Origin: Takakia lepidozioides
Lineage: Eukaryota; Streptophyta; Takakiopsida; Takakiales; Takakiaceae
DNA: 64,000 bases
Assembly (NCBI GenBank): GCA_030704615.1
Contig: CM060733.1
Span: forward strand, 43,276,001-43,340,000
Direction of reading: 5' to 3'
The position numbers and the translations under genes are program-made. Below are positions 33,718 through 46,041 of the stretch, one piece after another. Within the stretch, counting starts at the first letter, position 1. Each line of letters begins with the position of its first letter. The notes beneath the pieces were generated by a model that saw only the letters and a program-made list of their open reading frames with translations, did not search any database and had not been told where the DNA came from.

Positions 33718-35124
33718 ACTCTAAAAATTCCATAGAGTCCCAAAAACAAAAACCAGGTCTAGATAGGTAGATTTTCCCTTTCTGCAGCTATCCCCTCAAA
33801 AACTGGGTCAAACAGAGTCCATTTGACAAAGATATGACCAATTAGGCTCTAAATCCTTTAAATTAGATCAAAAGATTTTTATTTTATTTTTTTAACACCC
33901 AAACGTTCTCGTCATTACAACCTGTTCCTAGGTTATCTACGGGTTCCTAAGGCCGTTCCCCGACTATGCTGACTCCGGGTCTTTGCTCTCACGGGGCTTC
34001 ATGTTCGTCATTGCCCAGGGAGAGAAGCAAGGCGGACGCAGACGAGGGCAGTGATGGCCAAGCCTGCGCGAGCAAGCAGGAACAAGGAGGTGGGTGGGGG
34101 TGTTGGCCGATTCGGCCGATCAAAGACCTGATCAAAGGGTTGCATGAGCAGCTTGCATGCTCGTCAATCTCCAAAGCCATGCAGCAGAGAGATGCCTGCT
34201 CCTGGTTCTGCTCCGTCAGCTCCTACCAGCTCCTGGTTCTGCTCAGTCAGCTCCTACCAGCTCCTGGTTTTGCTCAGCCCTTCCCAGCCCTTGCTCTTAA
34301 AGGTTCCACTCTCTCTCAAGCTGACCCCAAGTCTACCTGCATCACTCCCATGATTTACAGGCGACTTCCCTCCCCTTCCTTTCTTGTCACGGCAAATGAC
34401 GGCATCAATATGGAATCCTTATGGATAACTGCAAATGACATTGACATCTTCATGGCGAAAAATCCAATTGACAACAGCCCAATCCCTACTTTCCGCACTA
34501 AGATTGACAATTTCGAGCACGGCTCGCACATCTGTCTCTTCACCCTCATGCTGGGATCACATGGGGGGCTTTCATTGAAGATTGTCCAGGCCTTGGCTCC
34601 AATTTGTCCCCGTCAACAAAGATTCTTGCCATTGTGGACGAGAAGGATCTGCTGCTACCAGGGCACTCTTCCAAGGGTGAGTGGATTCACTTCGCTTCCC
34701 TGCAGCTGGACGCAGTCCATTTATTCGTCGGCCTTCTGCTCTTCTCACTGCGATGAACTTATCCATACGGGTGTCTCCACAATCAAGTGCAGCCTGCGAC
34801 TCGGGACTGGTATTCATGTGACTCGGCTGCCTCCCCCTCGAATCATGGAAGTGTTTCTTCTATCTTCTCTCTTTCTTTTTCACTGTTTCTTTCTCTTTCT
34901 CTTGCTCTTTCCCCCCCGAACCTACCTGCCCCCTTCGAGCTGCCAGCGGCGGACAACTCCACAGTCATAAGAATGTGCGACATCTCCCACAAGGTTTTGC
35001 CATTCTTCATGTTATCTGCAGCAAAATCGCCCCAATGGAGAAAACCAAACACTCAGGCATGGAACTCATCACATGCAAGAATCCCAGCATACACGCAGTG
35101 GTGTAATAAGCCCCGACACAGGTG
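33718..35124. other. RT1 leader, probable captured DNA, not assigned
   Basis: A plus-strand frame of 334 codons covers 33966-34970, but its composition (tandem SSYQLLVLL-type repeats, then a long Phe/Leu/Ser run) argues against a real protein. Short duplications of CTCCTGGTTCTGCTC occur at 34199-34270. The origin of this stretch is unknown; its neighbour at 35125 is a captured host exon. Confidence 0.4.
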
Positions 35125-35409
<285 letters not shown>

Positions 35410-35475
35410 TTATAATAGTGCTTAAAAAAAAACAAAAACATCATATCTAGCTTAGCACTAGAAAACTAGATAGAG

Positions 35476-35492
35476 AGCTCATCTCTCTCGAG
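35476..35492 (-). promoter_or_regulatory. Predicted self-priming primer-binding site of RT1
   Basis: The 17 bases directly after A1 (minus strand CTCGAGAGAGATGAGCT) are perfectly complementary to a site inside A (35677-35693 and 24553-24569). In Tf1-like gypsy elements the 5' end of the transcript pairs with the primer site in this way and no tRNA is used. By analogy the transcript would start within A near that site. Confidence 0.65.
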
Positions 35493-35842
35493 TGATAAGA
35501 AAACTAGATAACACACTGCTCACCAACAACATGAATCCATCGCTATCACTCTTTAAAACAGAAGTCGAGCCAGGGGCACCCCAAGCTATGGGGACTCCAC
35601 CCCACAACAACCTACACTCCCATCATAAGCACACTCAAATCTAAACGCATGAAGGAGCTCGGTCGCGCAGGCTCAACTCGAGAGAGATGAGCTGCGCGAC
35701 TGCCGCTCTCGTGAAGATAAAACGGACCAGGTGTCAAACTAAACTTGATACCTGATTTAACACTTGACCTAAATCCAAGTGTTAAATACAAATAACTAGT
35801 TTTATTCTAGTTGTTTTCACACTGTGCTTATTTAACTTGACA
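35493..35842 (-). repeat. RT1 repeat A1 (5' terminal repeat)
   Basis: A 350-bp repeat, nearly identical to A2 (24367-24717) but lacking B. It ends at TTATCA on the minus strand, where the primer site begins. The other end (TGTCAAG on the minus strand) abuts the ACTC duplication. Confidence 0.85.
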
Positions 35843-35846
35843 ACTC

Positions 35847-37316
35847 GTTTCACATGATCAAACATAAGAAAACAGTTCTGCAAGTCCCTAGTCTTCTGCA
35901 TCCGCTTCATGAGGCTAACCCCACTGCCCTCCCCAACAGTCGACATTTTGAAAGAAAAACTTTGGTACCTTGACCTGGGAATACATTGTCCTGGATGTAA
36001 TCGTACTTGCTCACTCGTTTCAACTCCAAAATGTTGTCTATGTAGCCTCTGATACTAGAGCCCATACTTAATGCATTGATCTGATGCCGAATGTTAGGTG
36101 AACTTAAAGTGGAGAAATGATCCATGACCAGGTCCAATGCTGCACCGTCAAGTTTAGTCCCCACAGAATCCCCTTTACTCAAAATATGGCTTTCCAAGAA
36201 GGACTTGCTTGCGCCAAGAGCAATCGTAGATGATGTTGCAGATGGGTTTCTCCCGAATTCCTGTTTAATCAACCTCGATACTGTCTCAATCTCCCTGTAA
36301 TCCCCCTTCGAGACAGGATGGTTATGGAATCCGAAATGCACACAAGCTCTTGTCATTGTTTTCAAACGGTGGACAACATAGTACATTTTTGCTCCGCAGA
36401 GCGCCAAGAAGGATGGCACAAGTTTGCAGAATTTGCAGACGAAAGTGTTTGCCGGTGGTGGGGCAGTCCCAGGCTGAAATGGATTTTCCACCAGACCCTC
36501 CCATTTGCTTTGATTATGAACCCCAGACTGAAGAAAGTGTCTACAATTCAATTTATCACACCTAAGGTGTCCATTGCAAACTGTTCTTTTGAAAACAAGC
36601 TTGTCATCATTCTGAATATTGGATGTTTTTGTTCTGCACCACGGGTGCCCGTCGTTCTTGTCCATTCCATGCATCATGATTGTTACACCTCCAACTCGCG
36701 GAGGAGGAGGCAGCTCGAATAGGATATCGCCATCAAAAGTCTCTGGCAAGAACTTCACAGGCACCTGCTTCAAGATTCCCAATCAATTCCTCGCAACTCA
36801 CTTTTGAATCCAGCCATTCCTCATCGCCCGTAGTTTTGGAATGACACTACAAATCTCTTCTTCATCAGCTTCTCCAACCACAGTAGGAAGGACTGGATTT
36901 GGAATTTCACTTATGTCATCATTGGACGAATCCGAAAGCTCAACGATTGGAGTGGAGGACGTCTGTTTTTTTTTCACCACCACCTCCTTCTTGTCTTCAA
37001 CGACCGAAGCAGCAGTCCCGGGCGTCACATATGACCCAAGGGACTTTCGCCGAGGCTCTCCAAGTACTCTGTATCGACCAGGGCACACTCTCCACTGGCT
37101 GACATGAGCTGTCTCATCACGGTTTTGGAAAGAGTATTTCAACAACTTCCCTTTCAAATCGTACACCTCTTTCTCCAAAAAGATGGAGCCATTCTGAAGC
37201 TGAAAACGGGTAGCCAAGACATGTTCCAGAACAATTGCAAATCCATTGTCAAGGACTTCCTGGGAGAACGGCACTGGTTTGTCGTGAGAGAAGAACTCCG
37301 CTTCAGAGGAAGCCAT
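35847..37316 (-). pseudogene. DDE transposase of module 2, N-terminal part
   Basis: Two N-terminal exons. The first (37316 to about 36820) starts MASSEAEFFSHDK, has SQWRVCPGRYRVLGE and an acidic Ser-rich stretch. The second (about 36780-35970) holds the zinc cluster: GHPWC, CNGHLRCDKLNCRHF, CKFCK, CGAKMYYVVH and RACVHFGFHNHPVSKG, followed by ILELKRVSKYDYIQ. The start of the DDE core, MFDHVKRV, is cut by RT1 at 35846/24281. It is homologous to the plus-strand transposase at 17856. The gene is divergent from ParB-methyltransferase 2, as in module 1. Without RT1 this half reads open across its visible exons. Confidence 0.75.
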
Positions 37317-38171
37317 CTTCCTTCCTCGCGTACGTTGATACCTTGCTATCGCAGACCTTCAGTGTAAATCGGTTTACTGATGTCTCTAGAACACAGTTGA
37401 AGAATGAGTGGAGAATATGGCAGAGGAAGCTCAGACGACGACTGTGCATATTCTGTTATTCCTTCCAGATATGCAGCCGTCCATTTTAATTATTTTTCTT
37501 GTGGGCCCAGTGGTTAGAGTATCCCTAGGAGCAATGTCGGCAGTTGTTAAACCGTTAATCAGAACCTCATCAATAAACACAATAACAAGCCGACTTCCTG
37601 GAAGCATGCCACATGATCTGAGGGTGGGATTGCAGATTAAGTAAATGTATCTTTATACTACTACCAATGATCATGCGCACCTGGAAAGTTCAAAATGTGA
37701 AACGAACGTGGGTTGGCTAACAAGGATGACCATGTATGATATCCCAAAATTTGTCATCAAACTCTCGTTCATTTACATATTATTTGTCTAAGACTGTGCG
37801 CCAAGATTTCTGGGATTCGCTGTTATTTTTTAGTATTGAAACGGTTCTAATAAAGAACACGCCGTTTATTTTGGGCGACACACGTCAGACATCGATAACT
37901 GAATACGAACAGCTGTACACTAATTGCTGGCATATGCACTAATAAGGGAACGACTATGTGTAACGGTCACGCGAGAGGGAATCCGATTCTTCTAGAGACA
38001 AGCAACAACGCACACAATCCCGCAAGAAATCGGGAGTCACTTCGTTTTTCTACTTTTTGCGCTTAGAGGGAGAGTGGTAGTCAAGCTGGAGAGGGTTCCT
38101 TCTACAATACGAAAGAGAAGAAAGTCTCTTTATTTACTTCCCTTAGAGAGAGACGCAGAGCAAGAGAGCAA
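37317..38171. promoter_or_regulatory. Divergent promoter region of module 2
   Basis: An 855-bp gap between the transposase (minus) and ParB-methyltransferase (plus) starts. In contrast to module 1 it holds no palindrome array. A purine-rich GAGAGA/GAAGAAAG leader (38070-38170) precedes the ATG at 38172. No gene was seen in it. Confidence 0.4.
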
Positions 38172-38539
38172 ATGACGAGGCGTCGTTTGTTGGAGAACAC
38201 AGGGCCAAGGCAGCAGGTGAACGCGGAGACTGATTCACAAGAGCAGACCGAGACTGAGGTAGCGGCTGTGACACAGTCGGCGATAACAGTGCGCGTTGGA
38301 AATCAGCCTGTGGATGCAGAGATGACTCGCAGGGAAACTGAAGGAGGTGGAAGTACGAGGAACGATGAACCGTGAGAAGGTCCAGAAACCCTAGAGCAGA
38401 CAGAAATTCCAGCAGATGTGAGAGGGAAGAGGAAAGCTGTAGAAGGGGATCCAATTTCAAAACCTAAGAAGGTGCCAGTAAGTTTTCTCTAACTTACATT
38501 TCATTGTTGAAGATCTGCATAGAGATTGAGTGGAATGTC

Positions 38540-39315
38540 CCAGAAAGGGATTGTCGCTACCGACCATCACCATAAAACAACGGTGATTTGCTTTCTACTC
38601 CTCTGTTAAGGGTTTACCGCACAATGAGTGGGTGACTGACGGTACCGTCATTCACTGTTGTTCAGATCATACAGTCTGTCTGATTGCCTTTCAAGCAGTC
38701 CTTCCTCTTCCCTTCTTTAGTAGGAACATGTGATTGAAATCTACTAAATTGCGAGCGTCGTTAACGCCATTCGATTCTCCTCATGAGATTTATGTACCTA
38801 TGTGTTTGAAGAGAGAGTGAGGGTCGGCATATTCAGTCATAATGTTTTGCAATGCATTTTTTTTGTTTGAGGTTGAACAGATAGAGAAGTGGAAAGGCGG
38901 TACCGCCAATCAAAGATTTGAAGACCATACTGTAGATTCAGGTAGAGTATCGATTGGAAAGTACTCTCGACATAGACAAGAAATAGTGAATGCTTGCGAC
39001 GTTCATCACAATGGAGTCAATCTGAATAATCTGCACTTACTGTCCGCCCTAAATTATACTGAATGTCGTTGCCGCCAATCACTTACACATATATGTCATT
39101 GCACAACACCGATCCGGCAAGTCCTTGTCTTTTGTGATTGTCGTTAACGCCATTCGCTCTTGCTCAAAACCTTTCTGTTCCTGTGTCCCTAGAATCATAG
39201 TGTTTTGTTTTGAATCGGCAGGATCAGCTTTGCTTGTGTGGATGGTTCTGAATTTGTTTCACACCATTCATTGTGAGTTTCGTCAAGACAGAGTGATGGT
39301 CGTTACCGCCGTTCA
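38540..39315. repeat. Module-2 palindromes in the first large intron of ParB-methyltransferase 2
   Basis: About seven palindromes of the family GAATGTCGTTGACGACATTC with varying centre (GGTACC, GTTAAC, TTGCCG). Clear examples: ACTGACGGTACCGTCATTCA (about 38634), GGCGGTACCGCC (about 38895) and GTCGTTAACGCCATTCG (about 39139). Spacing is roughly 90-165 bp. All lie between the exon ending at 38480 and the next at about 39360. Confidence 0.75.
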
Positions 39316-41159
39316 CTATTTGCACATTACTCAGTCAGATTTGAATGGCATCGTGCAGAAAACTGTGAGGTCCAAGCCTACAGGATCAGAGGGGAAATGA
39401 TCTGGAGATGGGGACGAGTCTGGAAAAAGCTCAGAGAATAACGATGAAGCAGATGAATCTGAAGTGCACTACCTTGACAAGGTGAAAGAACTCATGTCAT
39501 TCCAGAAGGTAAACTCTCAGGAGGTTATAAGGGACATGCTCGTATCTGGAGGGCGTCTGGACATCCCTCTGTGCCGGATGATATCTATGCCTGTTGTGCA
39601 TCCACCTCTTTCCCATGACATAAAAAATTGGAGAGTGATTTTGTGCATGGATACAGACTTGGTGCACAAGTTTTTATGTGTCACTGACGGATATAAATGG
39701 GAAAAGTACATTAGTGTCTCCAGAGATCAGTGATACCTGGGATGAGTGCTGGAAAGATGCTAATGAGGAGTTCGAGCTGGGCTTCATGATGGGAAAGAAC
39801 ACCCAACAATTCTGCAACCACATGTTCTACGTCTGGGACGGCAACCACTGATTGCTGGCATGGATGGGATACATCAGAAACACCATGCGAAAGACAAAGA
39901 CAAGCATGTTGTTGTGGAGGCAATGGTTTTGATCCAGGAAACGACATCGCTAGGCTTCTTAGCTATGCACGACGTGAACAAGTAAGTCATCCTAGAGACT
40001 TCATTCCCTCTGTAGTGTCTTGTTAATCCCAAAAAAACAGTGTTAAGGAATGCAATGTTTCCAATGTTTTTGTAGATCAACAGAGAAATCGCATGTGACA
40101 ACAAGCTTGGTCCACACACTATTCCGAATTCAGAGGATTGGTCTGATGAAGCTGGATGATTTTCGGACAGTACTCCCCCCCCAATAATCAAGAAGTGCGA
40201 AACAGGAAGAGCTGCAGGCACTTGGTATTCTTTGACTCGAGAGGCATTTCTGGAGTACATGTATGCGGTAAGCCCGAGTCTGTACTCAGTTTACTTTCCG
40301 AATACATGTTGTAGTCCCTTCGGTGCTAATCACTATTTGAATCAATGCAGCAAGAACTGGCAGAGGCAGCTGAGAAGGGAAAATCCGAATATTACCACAC
40401 TACACCAGAGGAACTAAGGACATCAAAGGGTGTGGAAGCAGCAATAAAGAAGGAGTTTGAAATGCGAAGAACCAAATTGATGTCCGCCTTTGGAAAGCAG
40501 CTTAGAATAGTAGATCATGGACTTGGTTCTGAGTTCCTTCAGCAGATCAAATCTCACTATGACAAGCATGTGCATCCGGAGATGCAGCAGGAGAAATTGC
40601 ACCGGCTGGCCATATCCATGGTCGACCCACAAACAAAAATAAGGTGGCTGGAGATATGGAACTCAGATCAGACAGTAAAGGACTTGAATCAGTTCCCAAA
40701 AAGCACCATACAGCCTGGCACAAAGGTGGAAGGAATCAGTGATTTGGTGTTTGATAACTGGCTCCACAAGGCTACATTTTGGAGTCAGGTGTGTATTCAA
40801 ATAAGCCGTTTTCTTTTCTTCAATTATGTGATGAGTATCTTATTTGCAATACTGACAAATATACAATTTGCAGCTCAAAAAACACGCCGTCATTGTGCTG
40901 GATCAGACTTTGAAGGACTTGAACATTACGATTGTTTCCCCTCCCCAAATGTCATTGGAGGCATACATAAGGAAGTGGAGAGGTCTCACCTGGAGATACT
41001 GTTTTTTCCGGGAGCTCTCCAAAGATGGTAACATTTTGCGGTCCAACGACTTTGACAGTTAGGTTGGAGGAGAGTGGGCCATGATGCGAGTTGTGTACAG
41101 GTGCAATATCATACTGGAAACTCTACTGCACTTTTTGGGAAATAATTGGCTTCATAAGG

Positions 41160-42000
41160 ATTGTAATCATAGATCCAAATTGAATGTCTTTGACGACATT
41201 CACTTCTTTGTCTGAGTCATTCTTAAGCGAGAATTTGAATTCACCTGGATTAGGAGCTTAGGGTGTAATTATAGTGTTCCTGATAAGAATTGATAATGTC
41301 CCTGAATGGCGTTGACGACATTCACATCCAGAGTTGTTAAGAGGTCCTCAGAGTTATGTAAGTTTTTGTAATGTCCATAGAGTTTACAGTGAGGGTTCCT
41401 CACTCCAGTTTGCTGAATGTCAATGCAGACATTCAGTTGTTGCATGTTTTTTGCCTCTTGCGAGAAATCTTGAGGCTTGATTAGCTGTGTTATTAGAGAT
41501 CCAAAGTGAATGTCGTTGATGACATTCACTTCTATGTCTGTCATTCACCAGCGACAATTTGAATTTACATGGATTATGAGCTTAGGGTGTATTTATTGGT
41601 TCCTTGTTCGGAATTTTGTGAATGGCGTTGACACCATTCACATCCAGTGTTATTATGAGGTCCTCAGTGTTATGTTCGTTATGAATGTCCATTGAGTTTT
41701 TAGGGAGGGTTCCTTACTCGAGTTTCTGATGTCCTTGCCGACATTCAGTTTCCATCCAATGATTTTGCCTCTTTGAGAAATCATTAGGCTTGATTAGCAG
41801 TGTTCACAAATCCAAAGTGAATGTGCTGTTGACGACATTCACTTCTATGTCTGTGTCATTCCAAAGCGAGAGTTTGCATTCACGTGGATTAGGGTGTATT
41901 TGCAGTATCATTGAATGGAATTTTTTGAATGGCGTTGACGACATTCACATCCGGAGCTGTCGCGTGGTCCTGAAAGGTCCTTGGAGCAGTTCTCAGAGCC
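41160..42000. repeat. Tandem ~320-bp units with module-2 palindromes, in an intron
   Basis: Three tandem, diverged units of about 320 bp, each starting near CCAAAGTGAATGTC or CCAAATTGAATGTC. They carry eight palindromes such as GAATGGCGTTGACGACATTC (about 41303 and 41925) and GAATGTCGTTGATGACATTC (about 41509), 90-120 bp apart. They lie in the intron between the exons ending near 41062 and starting near 42090 of ParB-methyltransferase 2. Confidence 0.8.
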
Positions 42001-44292
42001 ATTTCATTCCATGTTTTTTTCATTCTGTGCTACTTGCATCTTACTCACTTTGCGCTTTGGTGGGTTGGGATTTATCTCCTGTTTAACAGGTACACGAAAT
42101 ATGTGCTTATGGAAGGAAATCACCTGAGCGGTATTCCAGACTATCTTGACATGTGGTCGGACCCTGCAAACGATCCAACCATGTATACTGTAGGGATATT
42201 GAAGGACTGGAGTCCTTCTCACTTCAGAGACTGTGGCTGGTACCTTGACTGCCCACCGGAGCACACAACCTTTCAAGAACAGCACATGAAATATTTGAAC
42301 AATAATGTTGAGATGCTGGCGCCTCTGACTGACGAAGAGTACCAAAGAAACATAGCAACATTGGCTGCCAAGGAGCCTGATGCTCAGGGAACGCCGCAGA
42401 AGGGAAAGAAGGCGGGCCGCAAACAAAAGACAAGGCTCTTGATGTCATAGCCATCTCACCAGCAAAGCCAAAGGACAAAGACAAGTCCAAAGAGAAGGAA
42501 AATGACAAGGGGAAGGAGAAAGAAAAGGAGATGGAGAGTGGGCAGGATTTCACTGCTGGAAGATATACCGCACAGTTCAGTGCGTGTTCGATGCCAAGCC
42601 ACACCCTTCCCGTTCTGATTCGGCAGGAGAGATTAAAATTGTCAATGAGGGTTGGCTGGCGATGATGCAGAGTCGAAAGAGAGGATACACTGGGGTGCCT
42701 TCGCCTACCTGGGACAAATAAATCTCATTCCTCAATCTGGTGAGAATTCCAGTTTCTTTCTTTTTTCTCTGAAAGTTTCATTGACAGTATTTCAGTCTGG
42801 TTCTTTGAAAACATTCTTGCCATCGTTCTTAAAATAAACATGTCTGTTGCAGGTGAGCACAGGTCCCACCTTCGTGTGCGGTGTGCAGAAAACATATGCG
42901 GCGGACATTGTCATTCTCGACATCCCGGATGGCCAGGCTATGCCAGAAGTTCTTCTAAAGGGCAAGACGCCAGGCTGGAACAAATTCGAGGACAACTATT
43001 GAAGTTGGGTGTTCGGGTTCTGTAATAATTTCCTCTCTGATGCAGGGACACTTCTGCTTTTTCAGTCATGTGACAAAGATAGTCATCGGGCATTGGCATC
43101 ATACCTGAAGTCTTCAGGGTTTGAAGTTTTGCGCACATGGAATTGTGTGAACAGCCTCTACCTTGTGAAAGGGGGTTTCCCTGGTTAGCTGGTATGCCGT
43201 CTCCCCTTGCTTGTGCTTTCATGATGAGTTTCAATGTTCTTTGCAGCTCCACTCTAGAAGAATCTGTCATGATCGACACCGATCATCACCGATTCGTGAT
43301 AAAAATGATTGTTTTATGCCTGAGTTCTGAATAGCCGATGTACACACTTCCACTATAGATTGTGTTTACCACACTAACCTGCTATCTTGGCAGACGAGGA
43401 TGTTGAGGCGATCTGCCTGCGGAGGATTCGCACCTCAAAGACACCATCCTCATCCGCAGCTTTGAGATTTCTGACCAGGGTTGTTTCGTCAACCCCCCCT
43501 ATGAGCCGCATGTCGATGACATTTTGTACAACTTCATGCAGTCCAGTCAGACTCTGAAGAGACCGGATGGCACTCCCTGGAGAGGTGCAAAGGAAAAATC
43601 CCCAGCGTTCATGCAAATACTGCTGGAGTCATGCAGCCACCACTCTACACGAGTTGTCGATCTTCTGTGTCCACAGGTTCGTTTCTCCCTTCCAATTGAT
43701 TTTCTTTCACCAGTTCCATTTGCTTAAATCCCCCCACCAAACTGTTCATGTCCTCCTGTATGGTGCAGGAGCAACTTACCATGCATGCAAGGCAGGCGGA
43801 AGAAGCCTTTTTGGCATGGAAGGTGATTCTGACCTCTACAACACAATGCTCCTCCCCTTTTTGTCTGGCTCCACTTCAGGCACACAGACTGATCGGATTC
43901 AAATTCGAAATGATGACGATCCCGAAGATAAGCAGGTCGACAACGACTTTTCATGTAAGTAAGTGCTAAACCCACTTTGGGAGTCATACTCAATTTCTCA
44001 ATAACATCAAAGTTACAGTAATAACTTTTTCAGGCTGTCTTTCAGGAAAGGCAGCGGTGGATCTTCAGGAGATACAGTCATTTGTGGCGAGTCTGTTTTC
44101 GACAGCCCCCTTTCCAATTTTCTGCTTCCTGATTATGCCGAAGCAATGACACTTCACGCGGCCGAGTCCCTATCCCCTGAATTTTTACTGCCCGACCGTA
44201 GGTGTAGCCAGCATAGATCCGGAGTTCTTAAATACTTAGACTTAGATGCAGAGGAAGCGGGGATAGATTGTACTGACTTTGAGTCAGACTGA

Positions 44293-45009
44293 ACTATGTT
44301 ATTTTAATATTCTGTTTCATCCTCTTTGGAAAACGTTGAATCCCCTTCCTCCACCGTAGTTGTTCCTTTGGAAAAAAAAATAATCAAAGAATCCTCTACC
44401 ATTTAAATTGCAATATGTATGAATCCATCTCACAAACCTCCCTCACTCTTGTCATATCCATTGTGCATAATCTACAGTGTATTCATGCGTGCTCCATTCA
44501 TGAATGTTTTCCTTTGTTCAACATCCATTGTACATTCATCCTCTGTACTCTTTAATCCACCCCACAAACCTACCACACTCATGTCATATACATGAGACAT
44601 GTATATGACACGCATTCGTCTAAAGTTTTAGTCATGCATCTTCCTGTCATGAATGTTTTTCATTGCTCAACATCCATTATACATTCATCCATTTGACTCT
44701 TATCCATCCCTCATTCATCTATCTACATTCATTTTTCACACTCATCCATCTGTTTATTTTCCAACTGTACATTCATCCATCCTTTATTCATCTGTTGCTT
44801 TCAGGTGGGAATGACCACTGTGCCTTTTATTATGTCGTCCAGCTTGTTTCCGCGGTAAAGGGTGCCAATCCGCGGGAATACACTCCACTTCTTCTTGGGC
44901 GCGTGGTGACGCGGTCTTCAAGTGTGATGACGTGGAGTGAGCCCCGTGATGTGGCATTGGCGCAAAGTGACGTGGCGTGAGCGCAGTTGCGCTCACGTGA
45001 CTAGGATCA
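44293..45009. other. Right flank of module 2: CATTCATCC-rich repeat and inverted repeats
   Basis: From 44440 to 44800 the sequence is low-complexity, with many ACATTCATCCAT/CATCCATT units. After a CTTTCAG at 44803 an exon-like stretch reads GGNDHCAFYYVVQLVSAVKG, of unknown origin. At 44968-45000 GTGACGTGGCGTGAGCG and GCTCACGTGAC form an inverted repeat like that at 21950, a candidate outer end of module 2. Confidence 0.45.
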
Positions 45010-45295
45010 CGCCGAGGCAGCCCTGCTCATTTCCATGAGCGGATCTAAAAAACCATGAGCGGACTTGTTACTGACGACATATCTTTGCCGCATTACAGGA
45101 TGTGGAACTTCCAAACACGGCAAGGTCAAATAAAAAAACTATTATTCTAATACTTGTTTAATCTGCTGCATTTCCAAATTTGGAGGAGTCCGCTCATGAA
45201 ATCCGCGTGTCTTAGACTTCGGCTCACCGCTCATGCGGCTCATGCGGCTCATGGCTCATGGCTCATGGTTTCTGCTCATGAAATAGTAAACCTCC
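45010..45295. repeat. Right terminal and subterminal repeat of the giant transposon
   Basis: Contains several CATGAGCGGA units near 45030-45065 and a run of GGCTCATG units at 45225-45275. It ends TTCTGCTCATGAAATAGTAA plus ACCTCC at 45295, the inverted counterpart of the left end at 7414. The right ATTCTAAG target duplication follows at 45296. Confidence 0.75.
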
Positions 45296-45303
45296 ATTCT
45301 AAG

Positions 45304-45797
45304 CACACAATCCTAGAAAGCTATGCCACAATGATAATGAAAGTGAACACAAGGGAAACACTCCACTCATGAATCCACTCAATCACATAAACTAAGTCAA
45401 GCCAAGGGCACCTTTGCTAAAGGAATCCACCCTACAAAGCCCTCACCACACTCCCACTCAATACCTAGAGCTATGGAGGTGGGAGAGGCTCATGGAGGCT
45501 CAACTACAAGAAGATGAGCCCTCCTCAACGCTCACAAGGGGAAAACCCATCCCCATGTCCCAAGTGAGGTTTGACACCTCACTTGGCATGTGAGACCAAA
45601 TGAAGTCCCAACAAACAATTTACAAATATGAATATCCAAAATATCCTAGTTAACTAGAAGTAGGTAATTCTAGTTAACCATGACTAAAACCATGACAGCT
45701 GTCGTGCACCTAAGCATCGTGCTACAACATACATCGTTGTCCACCATACATTCTAAGCACACAATCCTAGAAAGCTATGCCACAATCGCCCCCCTAG
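45304..45797 (-). repeat. RT2 3' end: rest of B2, A2, B1 and polypurine tract
   Basis: B1 and A2 meet in GACAGCTGTC, the same palindrome as in RT1. A2 contains a perfect hairpin, CCAAGTGAGGT/ACCTCACTTGG with loop TTGAC (45560-45586), at the position of the RT1 hairpins but with other bases. The internal primer complement is at 45504-45517. Confidence 0.85.
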
Positions 45798-46041
45798 CTG
45801 GTGCTTAGGTCCCTCTAACACCGGATAGCTGACAAGTATCCATCTCCATAAGATCATCGTTTGGTCTTCAATTGCATAAGTCCCAACACCTGAAGTCGAT
45901 AGATCAAGAGGCCGGGTGCAAACGTAGCCCCATCGTTAGTCGCCTTCATGCAATCCATGATCTTCAGTTGAGTATCCATGGCATTGAAGCCTCACTAGCT
46001 AGACCTTGGATCACTTGTCCGCCTCACCATTGTCATGCCCA

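Larger units (their letters stand above)
38172..44292 (+). pseudogene. ParB-like domain fused to amino-methyltransferase-like domain (copy 2)
   Basis: A multi-exon gene, ATG 38172 to TGA 44290. Recognised parts: an N-terminus with KPKKVP ending at GTAAGT (38481); an exon with LDKVKELMSF and RLDIPLCRMISMPVV; the ParB box MFYVWDGNH then LLAW (39829-39865) with TGA for the Arg codon; a 40345-40785 exon (HYDKHVHPEMQQEKLH, KIRWLEIWNSDQTVKDL); a Lys-rich exon (42090-42450); motif IV-like IVILDIPDG (42910-42935); and SPAFMQILLESC with VVDLLCPQGATYHAC (motif X/I region), the last split by the intron at about 43677-43769. The tail is acidic. Three TGA codons (38373, 39398, 39849) fit decayed CGA. It is homologous to the minus-strand gene at 11018-15916 but very diverged. 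Confidence 0.65.

Noticed and set aside
33966-34970. 334-codon plus-strand frame as a gene
   Set aside because: Composition is dominated by tandem and low-complexity stretches, no domain is seen, and it lies inside the leader of a minus-strand retrotransposon.
44663-44980. Exon-like frame with GGNDHCAFYYVVQLVSA as the end of ParB-methyltransferase 2
   Set aside because: That gene already ends with an acidic tail at 44292 like copy 1, and the upstream part of this frame is low-complexity CATTCATCC repeat.
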